Shown piece after piece: positions 1-8,793 of a DNA stretch of 32,233 nucleotides. The stretch comes from Oscillospiraceae bacterium. GTDB lineage: Bacteria; Bacillota; Clostridia; Oscillospirales; Oscillospiraceae. Where the stretch lies: NCBI GenBank assembly GCA_017439425.1, contig JAFSJE010000042.1, positions 1 through 32,233 on the forward strand, in the 5' to 3' direction. The position numbers and the translations under genes are program-made. Numbering within the stretch: position 1 is the first letter of the stretch; each line of letters begins with the position of its first letter. Under the pieces are notes generated by a model. That model ran no database searches and was not told where the DNA came from. It was given only the letters and a program-made list of their open reading frames with translations.

Positions 1-141
1 GCGTTGGATAAAGGAGGCGGGGATCTGTGAAGGGGCCGGCCAAGAGGCCCCTTCACGTCGCATAACCCGCCCGCAGGCGTCATATTTTGCGCTCAGAGAG
101 CGCAAAATATGTTCGATGCGGAGACTTTGTCGACGCATTGA
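1..141 (+). repeat. Three-hairpin intergenic repeat, copy A (left end may be cut)
   Basis: This is a non-coding repeat, about 94% identical by eye to 17226-17367, in the same orientation. It folds into three hairpins. The first has arms GTGAAGGGGCC at 27-37 and GGCCCCTTCAC at 46-56. The second has 14-base arms at 81-94 and 98-111 with a 3-base loop. The third is a weaker one, from ATGCG near 116 to CGCAT near 134-138. Most differences from copy B avoid the stems, which suggests the structure matters. The copy B context implies that about 24 more bases of the element lie before base 1. Short open frames inside it look incidental. Confidence 0.85.
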
Positions 142-162
142 GGCGCCGTCCGGCGCCTTTTT
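142..162. terminator. GC-rich hairpin abutting repeat copy A, 3' of spoIID
   Basis: Arms GGCGCC at 142-147 and GGCGCC at 152-157 enclose GTCC. A run of five T follows on the plus strand, so it would terminate rightward transcription. For spoIID, which reads leftward, the hairpin is followed by element sequence and not by a T-run. This matches the split-terminator arrangement at 17174-17401. Confidence 0.6.
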
Positions 163-1105
163 ATATCTCCAAAAGTTCTGTTCCCGGGTAATACGCCGAC
201 AGTATCTCGCGGTAGTCCGCTCCGGAAGCAGCCATTACGTTTGCCCCGTACTGGCTCATGCCGACGCCGTGACCGTAGCCGACGGAGGTGAGTGTGATTC
301 CATCCTCGCCTATTTCAAAGCTGAGGTCAGCCGAGCGCATTCCGAAAAGCTCGCGCACCTCGCGCCCTGTGACCCTCACGCCTCCGATTTCCACGGATGC
401 GAGCCTGCCGGATGGCAGGTATTCAGCGCCCTTTATCCAATCGGTTTCTGCGCCGGAGAAGTCGGCGGAGGGGTGCTGCTTTTTGAAAACCTCCTGAAAA
501 TCATCGCGCGAGAGAGTGACGCTCGTAATAAAATTCGGCACGGTTTCGGCGCTCTCCGGAGTTTCCACGCTTACAAGATACGGCACCGCCGTCGTCCATA
601 CATTCTCGCTTGCCTCCGTGCGGCCGGGGGAGGAGGAATGAAATACCGCGAGCGCCATTTCATTCTCGTAGCTGAGATAGACCCCGCGCGTGTCGTTCAC
701 GGCGGCTGTTATTTTTGAGTAGTATTTGTCAAAATCCTCTCCCCATCGCTCTCTGAGCGCGCTCTCGCTCATCCAAGCGGCGCAGCAGCCGATATCCGAG
801 CAGACGGTTTCCTCGTGATTCTGCGATGGCTCCATGTACTTTTTGCGCATAGCATACGTTCTGAGCGCCACTGCCTGTGCCTTCAGCGCCTCGGGCTCGA
901 AGGAAGCGGGCATCTCCGCCGCGACCGCGCCGACGACATACTCTTCAAGCGTCATGGACTGCGAATGTTCGCCGTCGAGCAGAGTGACGAGCGGACTCGG
1001 AGAGTACCAGAGCGCGCCGGTTTCGGGCTCGCGAAGGGCAAAAGAGGCAGGAAAAAGCAGTGTAATTGCTGAAACAATCAGCGAAATGACGATTATTTTC
1101 TTCAA
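161..1105 (-). CDS. spoIID: Stage II sporulation protein D (SpoIID/LytB-type peptidoglycan lytic transglycosylase)
   Basis: SpoIID cleaves denuded glycan strands during engulfment of the forespore, as part of the SpoIID-SpoIIM-SpoIIP machine in the mother-cell membrane. The 314-residue product has an N-terminal hydrophobic anchor (about residues 3-22). The motif AAEMP follows, with Glu64 matching the family's catalytic Glu, then PEALKAQAVALRTYA. A Cys-rich patch CSDIGCC (102-108) fits the zinc site known in clostridial SpoIID. The signature GYGHGVGMSQYGA starts at residue 276. The length is normal. The start is a TTG at 1105, supported by AAAGGA about 8 bases upstream; no ATG fits better. It is divergent from the membrane protein gene at 1224. 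Mother-cell SigE control is expected from the family, but I could not assign a convincing SigE promoter. Confidence 0.93.
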   Translation of the reverse strand: MKKIIVISLIVSAITLLFPASFALREPETGALWYSPSPLVTLLDGEHSQSMTLEEYVVGAVAAEMPASFEPEALKAQAVALRTYAMRKKYMEPSQNHEETVCSDIGCCAAWMSESALRERWGEDFDKYYSKITAAVNDTRGVYLSYENEMALAVFHSSSPGRTEASENVWTTAVPYLVSVETPESAETVPNFITSVTLSRDDFQEVFKKQHPSADFSGAETDWIKGAEYLPSGRLASVEIGGVRVTGREVRELFGMRSADLSFEIGEDGITLTSVGYGHGVGMSQYGANVMAASGADYREILSAYYPGTELLEI

Positions 1106-1119
1106 AACGCAATCCTTTC

Positions 1120-1148
1120 TTGACTATTAACACAAAAAATAGTAATAT
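1120..1148 (+). promoter_or_regulatory. Putative SigA promoter for the membrane protein gene
   Basis: TTGACT at 1120-1125, a 17-base spacer and TAATAT at 1143-1148. The -35 is good and the -10 is weak. Transcription would start near 1155, leaving a leader of about 70 bases before the start at 1224. Confidence 0.4.
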
Positions 1149-1157
1149 GATATAGTC

Positions 1158-1206
1158 CAATCTATGCTTACGGAAAAGAATGGCTTTTCCTTATAGCAAT
1201 CTATGC
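1158..1206. repeat. Small hairpin flanked by 10-base direct repeats, in the leader of the membrane protein gene
   Basis: CAATCTATGC occurs at 1158-1167 and again at 1197-1206. Between them lies an inverted repeat, GGAAAAG at 1172-1178 and CTTTTCC at 1184-1190. The right copy ends 7 bases before the Shine-Dalgarno GGAAG at 1213-1217. It could be a paired operator or an RNA element; nothing here decides which. Confidence 0.5.
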
Positions 1207-1223
1207 AGATTCGGAAGTGTTTT

Positions 1224-1970
1224 ATGCAGAAAAAAATCATTCGGGTGATCGCGCCAATTACCCTCGGAATACTCACCGGCGCAATACATATGTTCGAAAT
1301 GCAGGCGGTTTTTGCGGACGGCGTTTTGCAGAACTCAACGCCTCTCACCGCTGTGACGATATCGCTTGCCGTGCTGTCGATAGCGCTCTTTGCGCTTTTT
1401 GCCCTGCGCGAAAAGGGCGGAGCCGAGACGGGGGTCGACTATTCGCATAAGTACCCGTCGCAGACCGGCTTTTTCATAATCGACCTCGCAATCGGGCTGT
1501 CGTTTGTCTCTGCCGGAGCATGGATTTTCCTCTTCGGCGGCAAGGAGCTGACGGATTTCATCACCGTTGCGCTCTGCGCGCTTACAGGGCTTGCGATCAC
1601 GATCATGGGCTACTCCGCCAGGAGAGGCAAGGACTTTCTCATCACCATGTCCGCATCGCTCATTCCGGGCGTTCTGTTTGCGTTCCTCATGGCGCTTACG
1701 TATCACGATTACGCCGGCAGCCCCAGCGTTCTCAGATACTGCTGGGCGGTTTCGGCATTCGGACTCGCGGCGCTCAGCTTCATGGCGTTCGCGGGCTATG
1801 CATTTGACCGCGGCTCGCGCCGTCAGACGACGTTTTTCCCGATGAGCGCCGCTTTTACACTTACCGTTCTCCTCTTTGAGGGGGGGGAAGCGTGGAAAAT
1901 GGCAATTACCTGCGCCGCGCTTATCTTTACCGGGCTCAGCCTTTGGAAAGAGGCCGAAAAAACTATTTAA
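1224..1970 (+). CDS. Multi-pass membrane protein, unknown function
   Basis: I do not recognise this family. The 248-residue product is hydrophobic, with about seven likely membrane segments. These are separated by short polar loops, such as the loop around residues 60-75 and the RRQT loop near residue 200. It has no obvious catalytic or nucleotide-binding motif, and ends in a short acidic/basic tail. An upstream in-frame ATG exists at 1203. The ATG at 1224 is preferred because GGAAG lies 6 bases before it, while 1203 has no ribosome site. It is transcribed away from spoIID and toward the glycogen operon, which has its own promoter just after this gene. There is no terminator between them, so read-through is possible. 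Confidence 0.75.
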   Translation: MQKKIIRVIAPITLGILTGAIHMFEMQAVFADGVLQNSTPLTAVTISLAVLSIALFALFALREKGGAETGVDYSHKYPSQTGFFIIDLAIGLSFVSAGAWIFLFGGKELTDFITVALCALTGLAITIMGYSARRGKDFLITMSASLIPGVLFAFLMALTYHDYAGSPSVLRYCWAVSAFGLAALSFMAFAGYAFDRGSRRQTTFFPMSAAFTLTVLLFEGGEAWKMAITCAALIFTGLSLWKEAEKTI

Positions 1971-1974
1971 TAAG

Positions 1975-2003
1975 TAGACAAATCCGTTTTTATATGTTAA
2001 ACT
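1975..2003 (+). promoter_or_regulatory. Putative SigA promoter of the glycogen operon
   Basis: TAGACA at 1975-1980, 17 bases, then TAAACT at 1998-2003. Transcription would start near 2010, about 40 bases before glgB. The promoter sits inside an inverted repeat (1981-2017). Confidence 0.6.
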
Positions 2004-2017
2004 GATAAAAGCGGATT
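1981..2017. promoter_or_regulatory. Inverted repeat spanning the glg promoter, candidate operator
   Basis: Arms of 13 bases, AATCCGTTTTTAT at 1981-1993 and ATAAAAGCGGATT at 2005-2017, are complementary except for one T-G position. They flank the -10 hexamer. The placement suits a repressor site; a 5' mRNA hairpin is less likely because the left arm lies upstream of the predicted start. There is no T-run, so it is not a terminator. Confidence 0.45.
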
Positions 2018-2049
2018 CATAAAAATTTATCATAAGGAAGTAGAATCTT

Positions 2050-3960
2050 ATGACAAATCTTGACAATCTTTACATGACTAAGGACGACGCTTACCTCTTC
2101 CACGAGGGAACCTGGGCGGGGCTGTATGAGAAGCTCGGCGCGCATCCCGCCTCCGTTAACGGTCAGGATGGCTATTCCTTCGGCGTATGGGCGCCGAAGG
2201 TCAAGGCAGTTTCCGTCGTTGGAGATTTCAACAACTGGGACGAGAAGGCGCATCCTATGACGAGCGTTGACGGCGAGATCTGGGAGCTCTTCATCCCCGG
2301 CGCGAAGGAGTACGACAACTACAAGTTTGCCGTGACCGATAAGACCGGCGAGACGAGGCTCAAGTGCGACCCCATCGCCTTCCATGCCGCGACCCCGCCC
2401 GAAACTGCCTCAAAGCTCTACGATATCGACGGCTACGAGTGGCACGATAAGGCGTGGATGGACAAGCGCGCGAAGTCTAACCACATGGAGAAACCTCTCA
2501 ATATCTATGAGGTTAACTTCGGCTCCTGGAAGCGCTATGACGACGGCAACTTCTATTCCTACCGCGATCTTGCCGATTCTCTCGTACCCTACGCTGTCGA
2601 TATGGGATACACCCACATCGAGATCATGCCCCTTATGGAGCACCCGTTTGACGGCAGCTGGGGATATCAGATAACCGGCTACTATGCTCCCACGAGCCGC
2701 TACGGCACGCCGAAGGATCTTATGTACTTCGTGGATATGGCTCACAAGGCAGGCCTCGGAGTTATCCTTGACTGGGTGCCCGGCCACTTCTGCCCCGACG
2801 CTCACGGACTTGTCGCCTTCAACGGTGAGAAGCTCTATGAGAAGGAGCAGCACCCCCAGTGGGGCACCTATAAATTCGACTTCAGAAGGGGAGAGGTTCG
2901 CTCCTTCATGAAGTCCAACGCATTCTACTGGATCGAGCGCTACCATGCCGACGGTATCCGCGTCGACGGCGTTACGAGTATGCTCTATCTGAACTTTGGC
3001 GTCGACGACGACCGATTCAAGAAGTTCAATGAAAAGGGCACTGAGGAGGATCTTGACAACGTCAAGTTCATTCAGATCCTCAATAAGGAAATCGGCGCTC
3101 ACCACCCGGACGTTATGATGATTGCCGAGGAGTCCACCGCGTGGCCCCTCGTGACATATCCGCCTGAGGACGGCGGTCTCGGCTTCAACTATAAGTGGGA
3201 TATGGGCTGGATGCACGATACCCTCCACTATATGCAGGCCGACTTCCCGTACCGCCCCGGTGCGCACCACCTTCTGACCTTCTCGATGATGTACACCTTT
3301 AACGAGAACTTCATCCTCGCCCTCAGCCATGACGAGGTCGTTCACGGCAAGTGCAGCCTTATCGGCAGAATGCCGGGCGACTACTGGCGCCAGTTTGCAG
3401 GTATGAGAGCGCTCGCATTTTATCAGATCGCCCACCCCGGCGCAAAGCTGAACTTCATGGGCGCTGAGATCGCGGAGTTCATTGAGTGGCGCTACTATGA
3501 GGGTCTTGAGTGGTTCCTCCCGAGGGAGCACGAGGCGCACAGAAAGCACCAGGCATATATAAAGGCGCTCAACCACCTCTATAAGACCGAGAAGGCGCTC
3601 TATGAGCAGGGTTACAGCTGGGACGGCTTCGAGTGGCTTGACGCCGACAACTCCAAGCAGTCCATGATAAGCTTCATCCGCCGCGGCAAGCAGACCAAGG
3701 ATGAGATCGTAGTCCTTATAAACTTCTGCCCGGAGACGTATCAGGGCTTCCGCCTTGGAGTTCCGAGACCCGGCACGTATAAAGAGATCTTCAACTCCAA
3801 CGCCCCCGAATTCGGCGGCAGCGGAACTGATATGAATCCCGTTCCCATCAAGAGCGAGAAGATACCCTTCCACGGGCAGAAACAGTCCATCGCCATTTCC
3901 GTGCCTCCCATCGGCGGCGTGATGTTCAAGAGAACAAGCTCCGTTAAAAAGGAAAAATAA
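2050..3960 (+). CDS. glgB: 1,4-alpha-glucan (glycogen) branching enzyme, GH13
   Basis: GlgB cuts alpha-1,4 chains and reattaches them as alpha-1,6 branches on glycogen in the cytoplasm. The 636-residue protein has an N-terminal CBM48 domain (about residues 20-125, around FGVWAPKVKAVSVVGDFNNW). The GH13 barrel follows, with all four conserved regions visible: DWVPGHF (241-247), GIRVDGV with nucleophile Asp306, AEES with the acid Glu near 360, and SHDEVVHGK with His427-Asp428-Glu429. A C-terminal beta domain ends the protein. The length is normal for the short bacterial form. AAGGAAG lies 9 bases before the ATG. It is the first gene of the five-gene glg operon. C-ending codons are strongly favoured across this operon, which fits high expression. 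Confidence 0.96.
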   Translation: MTNLDNLYMTKDDAYLFHEGTWAGLYEKLGAHPASVNGQDGYSFGVWAPKVKAVSVVGDFNNWDEKAHPMTSVDGEIWELFIPGAKEYDNYKFAVTDKTGETRLKCDPIAFHAATPPETASKLYDIDGYEWHDKAWMDKRAKSNHMEKPLNIYEVNFGSWKRYDDGNFYSYRDLADSLVPYAVDMGYTHIEIMPLMEHPFDGSWGYQITGYYAPTSRYGTPKDLMYFVDMAHKAGLGVILDWVPGHFCPDAHGLVAFNGEKLYEKEQHPQWGTYKFDFRRGEVRSFMKSNAFYWIERYHADGIRVDGVTSMLYLNFGVDDDRFKKFNEKGTEEDLDNVKFIQILNKEIGAHHPDVMMIAEESTAWPLVTYPPEDGGLGFNYKWDMGWMHDTLHYMQADFPYRPGAHHLLTFSMMYTFNENFILALSHDEVVHGKCSLIGRMPGDYWRQFAGMRALAFYQIAHPGAKLNFMGAEIAEFIEWRYYEGLEWFLPREHEAHRKHQAYIKALNHLYKTEKALYEQGYSWDGFEWLDADNSKQSMISFIRRGKQTKDEIVVLINFCPETYQGFRLGVPRPGTYKEIFNSNAPEFGGSGTDMNPVPIKSEKIPFHGQKQSIAISVPPIGGVMFKRTSSVKKEK

Positions 3961-4014
3961 CAGGGCAACAAGGGATTAAACCCTTCTTATAAACAAACAG
4001 TTAGGAGAAACCCA

Positions 4015-6432
4015 ATGTTCAAAGACAAGCAGGAATTTATTTCACAGTACAAGGAGCTGTGCAGAACCGCCCTCGGCAGAGATTTTGAGGACTGCGATAA
4101 GAATGAGCGCGCTCAGATACTTATCCGCTTCATAGCCGCCAAGGCAAGAGTTCAGCGCAGCCAGAGCATGAAGGAAGTCGCTGAGAAGCACAAGAAGCAG
4201 GTTTACTACTTCTCAATGGAGTTCCTCATCGGCAAATTGCTTGAGAACTATCTTATGAATTTCGGCGTCATTGACACCGTTCGCGAGGGCCTTGGCGACC
4301 TCGGCGAGAACCTCGATGACCTTCTGAAGTACGAGCCGGATCCCGGCCTCGGAAACGGCGGCCTCGGCAGACTTGCCGCTTGCTTTATTGACTCCCTCGC
4401 TTCCCTCGGCTATGCCGGTCACGGCAACGGTATCCGCTACCGCTACGGCTTGTTCCATCAGGAAATTAAGGACGGCCGTCAGGTTGAGCTTCCGGATAAC
4501 TGGCTCGAGGATGGCTACGCATGGGAGCAGAAAAAGCCCGAAAATTCCGTTGTCGTTCGCTTCGGCGGCTCTGTAGAGTGCCGCATGGAGAACGGCGAAT
4601 ACAAGTATAAATGGGTCGGCGGAGAGCCTATTCTCGCCGTTCCGTATGACGTCCCCGTAGTCGGCTACGGCGGAAAGACCGTCAACACCCTCCGCCTCTG
4701 GCAGGCTGAGCCCTATAAGCAGGAATTCGATATGGACGCCTACAACCGCGGCGACTACTCCGGAGCCTTCAAGTTCCGCTCCGACGTTCACGCGATAACC
4801 GCAGTCCTCTATCCCTCTGACAACGCGGATCCGGGCAAGAAGCTCCGCTTAAAGCAGGAGTATATGTTCGTCTGCGCGGGAATCAATAACATTCTCCGCT
4901 CCTATGAGAAGGAATACGGCCCTGACTGGAAGCATCTCGCCGACCATGTCGCCATCCAGACTAACGATACGCACCCCTCTCTCTGCGGAGCCGAGCTTAT
5001 GCGTGTGTTCATGGATGAGAAGGACCTCTCCTGGGCTGAGGCGTGGGAGATCGTTACCCACACAGTAAGCTATACTAACCACACGATCCTCCCCGAGGCG
5101 CTCGAGAAGTGGCCAATCGATATGTTCCGCGCCCTTCTCCCGCGTATCTATGATATTGTTGAGGAGATCGACCGCCGCTATCGCGAGTCCTTCCCGCGCG
5201 ACAGAGAGAACTGGCAGGAGCTTCTCCGCGCCACCGCTATCCTCTGGGACGGTCAGGTCCGCACCGCGAATCTCTCCGTTATCTGCGGTCACGCCGTAAA
5301 CGGCGTTGCGGCGCTTCACACCGAGATACTCAAGGCTAACGTTCTCAAGGAGTTCTATCAGCTGACTCCCGAGAAGTTCAACAACAAGACGAACGGCATC
5401 ACCCACCGCCGCTTCCTCGCTCAGGCGAACCCGAGTCTTGCAAAGCTCATCACCGACTCCATCGGAGATAAGTGGTACACCGACTGCGACGAGCTTGAGA
5501 AGCTTCTCCAGTTCAAGGGCGACAGAGGATTTATGCTCGAAATGGAGAAATCCAAGAAGGAGAACAAGGTCCGCCTCGCAAACTACATTTACGAGACCAC
5601 CGGCGTCGCCGTCGATACAAACAGCATCTTTGACGTTCAGGTAAAGCGCTTCCACGCCTACAAGCGTCAGCTTCTGAACGTTCTCAAGATAATGGACCTC
5701 TACAACCGCCTCCTCACCGACCCGAGCTTCGATATGTACCCGACCACCTTTGTCTTCGCCGGCAAAGCGGCTCAGGGCTACGAGTTCGCGAAGGACGTTA
5801 TCCGCCTTGTCAACTCCGTTGCGGACGTTGTCAACAACGATAAGCGCGTAAGGGGCAGAATAAAGGTCGCGTTCGTCCCGAACTTCTCCGTTTCCAATGC
5901 TCAGTACATCTATCCGGCTTCCGACATCTCCGAGCAGATATCCACCGCCGGCATGGAGGCGAGCGGCACCGGCAACATGAAGTTCATGATGAACGGCGCA
6001 ATCACCCTCGGCACCCTCGACGGCGCAAACGTCGAGATCGCAAACGTTGTCGGCGATGAGAACATCGAGATCTTCGGCCTCAGGACCGAGGAGGTCGACC
6101 GCATGAAGCGCGAGCACAGCTACTTTGCGTGGGATCTCTACAACTCCGACGGGCGCATCAAGCGTATTGTCGATCAGCTCGTTGACGGCACCTACTCCGG
6201 ACTCTCCGGCGGCTTCAACGGCATCTATGATGAGCTTCTCCGCGCTAACGACTTCTTCTTCGTACTTCCCGACTTCCACTCCTATGTGAACGGCTGGCAG
6301 AAGCTCGAGAGCCTCTACGCCACCGACAAGCAGCGCTGGAACGAGATAAGCCTTACAAACATCGCAAGATCCGGCTTCTTCTCCTCCGACCGTACCATCA
6401 AGCAGTACGCCGAGGAGATCTGGGGTCTGTAA
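4015..6432 (+). CDS. glgP: Glycogen/maltodextrin phosphorylase, GT35
   Basis: GlgP releases glucose-1-phosphate from the non-reducing ends of glycogen, using phosphate and pyridoxal phosphate. The 805-residue length matches bacterial family members. Visible motifs are YYFSMEFLIGK near the N terminus, GLGNGGLGRLAACF (the glucan/active-site region), QTNDTHPS, NGITHRRFL, and the cofactor site EASGTGNMKFMMNGA. In that site Lys656 is the expected Schiff-base lysine. TTAGGAGAAA precedes the ATG with good spacing. It lies 54 bases after glgB in the same direction. A small AAGGG/CCCTT inverted repeat in the gap lacks a T-run. Its placement between glgB and glgC puts the degradative enzyme inside the biosynthetic operon. 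Confidence 0.96.
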   Translation: MFKDKQEFISQYKELCRTALGRDFEDCDKNERAQILIRFIAAKARVQRSQSMKEVAEKHKKQVYYFSMEFLIGKLLENYLMNFGVIDTVREGLGDLGENLDDLLKYEPDPGLGNGGLGRLAACFIDSLASLGYAGHGNGIRYRYGLFHQEIKDGRQVELPDNWLEDGYAWEQKKPENSVVVRFGGSVECRMENGEYKYKWVGGEPILAVPYDVPVVGYGGKTVNTLRLWQAEPYKQEFDMDAYNRGDYSGAFKFRSDVHAITAVLYPSDNADPGKKLRLKQEYMFVCAGINNILRSYEKEYGPDWKHLADHVAIQTNDTHPSLCGAELMRVFMDEKDLSWAEAWEIVTHTVSYTNHTILPEALEKWPIDMFRALLPRIYDIVEEIDRRYRESFPRDRENWQELLRATAILWDGQVRTANLSVICGHAVNGVAALHTEILKANVLKEFYQLTPEKFNNKTNGITHRRFLAQANPSLAKLITDSIGDKWYTDCDELEKLLQFKGDRGFMLEMEKSKKENKVRLANYIYETTGVAVDTNSIFDVQVKRFHAYKRQLLNVLKIMDLYNRLLTDPSFDMYPTTFVFAGKAAQGYEFAKDVIRLVNSVADVVNNDKRVRGRIKVAFVPNFSVSNAQYIYPASDISEQISTAGMEASGTGNMKFMMNGAITLGTLDGANVEIANVVGDENIEIFGLRTEEVDRMKREHSYFAWDLYNSDGRIKRIVDQLVDGTYSGLSGGFNGIYDELLRANDFFFVLPDFHSYVNGWQKLESLYATDKQRWNEISLTNIARSGFFSSDRTIKQYAEEIWGL

Positions 6433-6520
6433 GGCTCCGAAAAACCCGCCCGCGGGGCGAACTAAAATCGTGTTCAAAAAATTAACATAACCCAACTATT
6501 CTGAAAGAAGGTGCGCGAAA

Positions 6521-7675
6521 ATGGCAAAGAAAAAAGAGTTCATCGCGATGCTCCTTGCCGGTGGTCAGGGATCGCGTCTCGGTGCGCTGACAAAGAGCGT
6601 CGCAAAGCCCGCCGTTTCATTCGGCGGCAAGTACAGAATCATCGACTTCCCCCTTTCAAACTGCGCCAATTCCCATATCGACACGGTGGGCGTGCTCACA
6701 CAGTATCGTCCTCTGCGTCTTAACGCGTATCTCGGCACGGGTCACGCGTGGGATATGAACGGCCGCGACGGCGGCGTATTCATCCTCCCGCCTTACGCGA
6801 CCGAGTCCGGCGCCGAGTGGTACAAAGGTACCGCCGACGCTATCTACCAGAACCTCGACTTCATTGATCTCTACGATCCCGAGTACGTCATCATCCTTTC
6901 CGCGGATCAGATCTACCGCATGGACTATCAGGATATGCTCGCAACTCACAAGAAGCACAACGCAGACCTCTCTGTCGCCGTCATGCAGGTGCCCTGGGAG
7001 GACGCCTCCCGCTTCGGCATCATGACCGCCAAGGAGACCGGCGAGATCGTAAAGTTCACCGAGAAGCCGAAGAACCCCGATTCCAACCTCGCCTCCATGG
7101 GTATCTACATCTTCACAAAGAGCGTTCTCAAGAAGGCTCTTATGGAGGACGCCGCCGATCAGAACTCCGAGCACGACTTCGGCAACAACATCATTCCGAA
7201 GCTCCTCGCTGAGGGCAAGCGCCTCTTTACTTATGAATTTGCCGGCTACTGGAAGGACGTCGGAACCTTCGGAAGCTACCATCAGACCAGCATGGAGCTT
7301 CTCGACGAGAATCCCGAGTTCGACCTCTACGATCAGGAGAATCCGATCCTCTCCAACACCAACTCTCAGCCGCCCCAGTACATCGGCGCCAACGGCTGCA
7401 TCAGACAGTCCATCGCCGCCAACGGCACACGCATCTTCGGCACCGTTGAGCACTCCGTTCTCGGAGCTGACGCCTTTGTCGGCGAGGGCGCTTATGTCAA
7501 GGATTCCGTAATTCTGCCCGGCGCCCGCGTTGAGGCAGGCGCAAAGGTCGTCCGCGCCATCCTCGGCGACGGTGCGATCGTAAAGGAGAACAGCGTTTTC
7601 GGCTCTGAGGACGAGTCAGTTGCTATCGCAGTTCTCGGAAATGAAGCCGTTTACGGCGTGGGAGGTAACGAGTAA
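6521..7675 (+). CDS. glgC: Glucose-1-phosphate adenylyltransferase (ADP-glucose pyrophosphorylase), catalytic subunit
   Basis: GlgC makes ADP-glucose from ATP and glucose-1-phosphate, the committed step of bacterial glycogen synthesis. The 384-residue protein starts with the nucleotidyltransferase fold: AGGQGSRL (13-20), [15 protein letters not shown], and LSNCANS. Further on are the metal/sugar regions [11 protein letters not shown] and GYWKDVGT. A left-handed beta-helix follows from about residue 290 ([19 protein letters not shown] and similar hexapeptides). Key residues of an active enzyme are present. GAAGGTG lies 7 bases before the ATG. Its TAA stop overlaps the glgD ATG by one base, so the two subunits are probably translationally coupled and made in a fixed ratio. 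Confidence 0.96.
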   Translation: MAKKKEFIAMLLAGGQGSRLGALTKSVAKPAVSFGGKYRIIDFPLSNCANSHIDTVGVLTQYRPLRLNAYLGTGHAWDMNGRDGGVFILPPYATESGAEWYKGTADAIYQNLDFIDLYDPEYVIILSADQIYRMDYQDMLATHKKHNADLSVAVMQVPWEDASRFGIMTAKETGEIVKFTEKPKNPDSNLASMGIYIFTKSVLKKALMEDAADQNSEHDFGNNIIPKLLAEGKRLFTYEFAGYWKDVGTFGSYHQTSMELLDENPEFDLYDQENPILSNTNSQPPQYIGANGCIRQSIAANGTRIFGTVEHSVLGADAFVGEGAYVKDSVILPGARVEAGAKVVRAILGDGAIVKENSVFGSEDESVAIAVLGNEAVYGVGGNE

Positions 7676-8778
7676 TGGATAGAGCAATCGGTATAATCAC
7701 TACTAACTACGAAACTCCCGATCTCAAGGAGCTCATAAACGGCCGTACCGCCGCTTCCGTCCCCTATGGCGGACGCTATCGCATGATCGACTTCTCCCTC
7801 TCCAACATGGAGAACGCAGACATCACAACAGTCGGTATCATCACCCCGTACAAGTACCGCAGCCTTATCGACCACTTCGGCGCAGGCAGCGAGTGGAACC
7901 TCGATCGCAAGATCGGCGGACTTTTCGTCCTGCCCGGCTCCGTCTTCGGTATCTCCACCAAGGGCAGCCGCTTCCTTCTCCGCGACTTCCGCCGCAACAT
8001 GGTCTTCCTCAGCCGCGCCAGCGCGAAGTACGTCGTAGTCACCACTGCGAATATCGTCGCCAACCTCGATTACAACAAGATGATCGACCAGCATGAGCAG
8101 TCCGGCGCAGATATCACCCTTGCTTATGTTGATGGCGTCCGCGATGATAACGACATCTCCACCATCGTCACCGACGAAAGCGGCAAGGTCAAGGACATCC
8201 TCCGCGGCGTAAAGAAGGGCGACAAGGCGTTTGTCGACTCCTTCGTCATCAGCTACGAGCTCCTTCTCAAGGTTCTCGACTGGTACGCTGCCATCGACTA
8301 CCTCGATCTCTTCGAGGCTCTCGCCGCCGACTTCGATAAGATGGACATCCGTCTCTTTAAGGTCGAGGGCTATCTCAGAAGCATCTATTCCGCCGGAAAC
8401 TACTTCCGCAACAGCATGGATCTTCTCAGACCCGAGGTTTCCGATGAGCTCTTCCGCCGCGATCGTCCCATCGCGACCAAGATCACCGATGCGCCTCCCA
8501 CCAAGTACGGCGCCGAGTGCGTCGTCAAGAACAGCCTTATCCCCGCCGGCTGCATCATCGAGGGCACCGTTGAAAACTCCATTCTCTTCCGCGGCGTAAC
8601 CGTCGGCAAGGGCGCAGTTGTCCGCAACGCCATCGTAATGCAGTCCTGCAAGATCGGCGACGGTGCTGTCGTTGAGAATGCTATCATCGACCGCTCCAAC
8701 AAGATCGAGGCCGGCTCCGTTCTCAAGGGAACACCCGAGAATATCCTCATCAAGGAAAAGAACGAGCTCGGCAACTGA
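7675..8778 (+). CDS. glgD: GlgD, non-catalytic/regulatory ADP-glucose pyrophosphorylase subunit
   Basis: GlgD is the Firmicutes paralogue of GlgC that pairs with it and raises its activity, with little activity alone in characterised cases. The 367-residue protein keeps the fold (SVPYGGRYRMIDFSLSN, then a beta-helix with VENSILFRGVTVGKGAVVRNA). The GGxGxRL nucleotide loop at the N terminus is replaced by IGIITTNYETPDLKEL, which explains the lost catalysis. Sequence after residue 200 (DYLDLFEAL, GYLRSIYSAGNYFRNSMDLL) is typical of GlgD. It overlaps glgC by one base. A perfect inverted repeat (8795-8815) follows before glgA. Confidence 0.95.
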   Translation: MDRAIGIITTNYETPDLKELINGRTAASVPYGGRYRMIDFSLSNMENADITTVGIITPYKYRSLIDHFGAGSEWNLDRKIGGLFVLPGSVFGISTKGSRFLLRDFRRNMVFLSRASAKYVVVTTANIVANLDYNKMIDQHEQSGADITLAYVDGVRDDNDISTIVTDESGKVKDILRGVKKGDKAFVDSFVISYELLLKVLDWYAAIDYLDLFEALAADFDKMDIRLFKVEGYLRSIYSAGNYFRNSMDLLRPEVSDELFRRDRPIATKITDAPPTKYGAECVVKNSLIPAGCIIEGTVENSILFRGVTVGKGAVVRNAIVMQSCKIGDGAVVENAIIDRSNKIEAGSVLKGTPENILIKEKNELGN

Positions 8779-8793
8779 ATCACCGCATTTCAT

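Noticed and set aside
116-718. Plus-strand frame starting in repeat copy A
   Set aside because: It starts in the repeat and runs antisense through spoIID. The matching frame at 17342-17701 starts in copy B and runs through tcdA.
2410-3873. 487-residue minus-strand frame opposite glgB, and similar long ones opposite glgP, glgC and glgD
   Set aside because: They mirror highly biased, GC-rich coding sequence. They have no ribosome sites or protein motifs.
6433-6520. Terminator between glgP and glgC
   Set aside because: The CCCGC/GCGGG repeat has almost no loop and no T-run, so the operon is taken as continuous.
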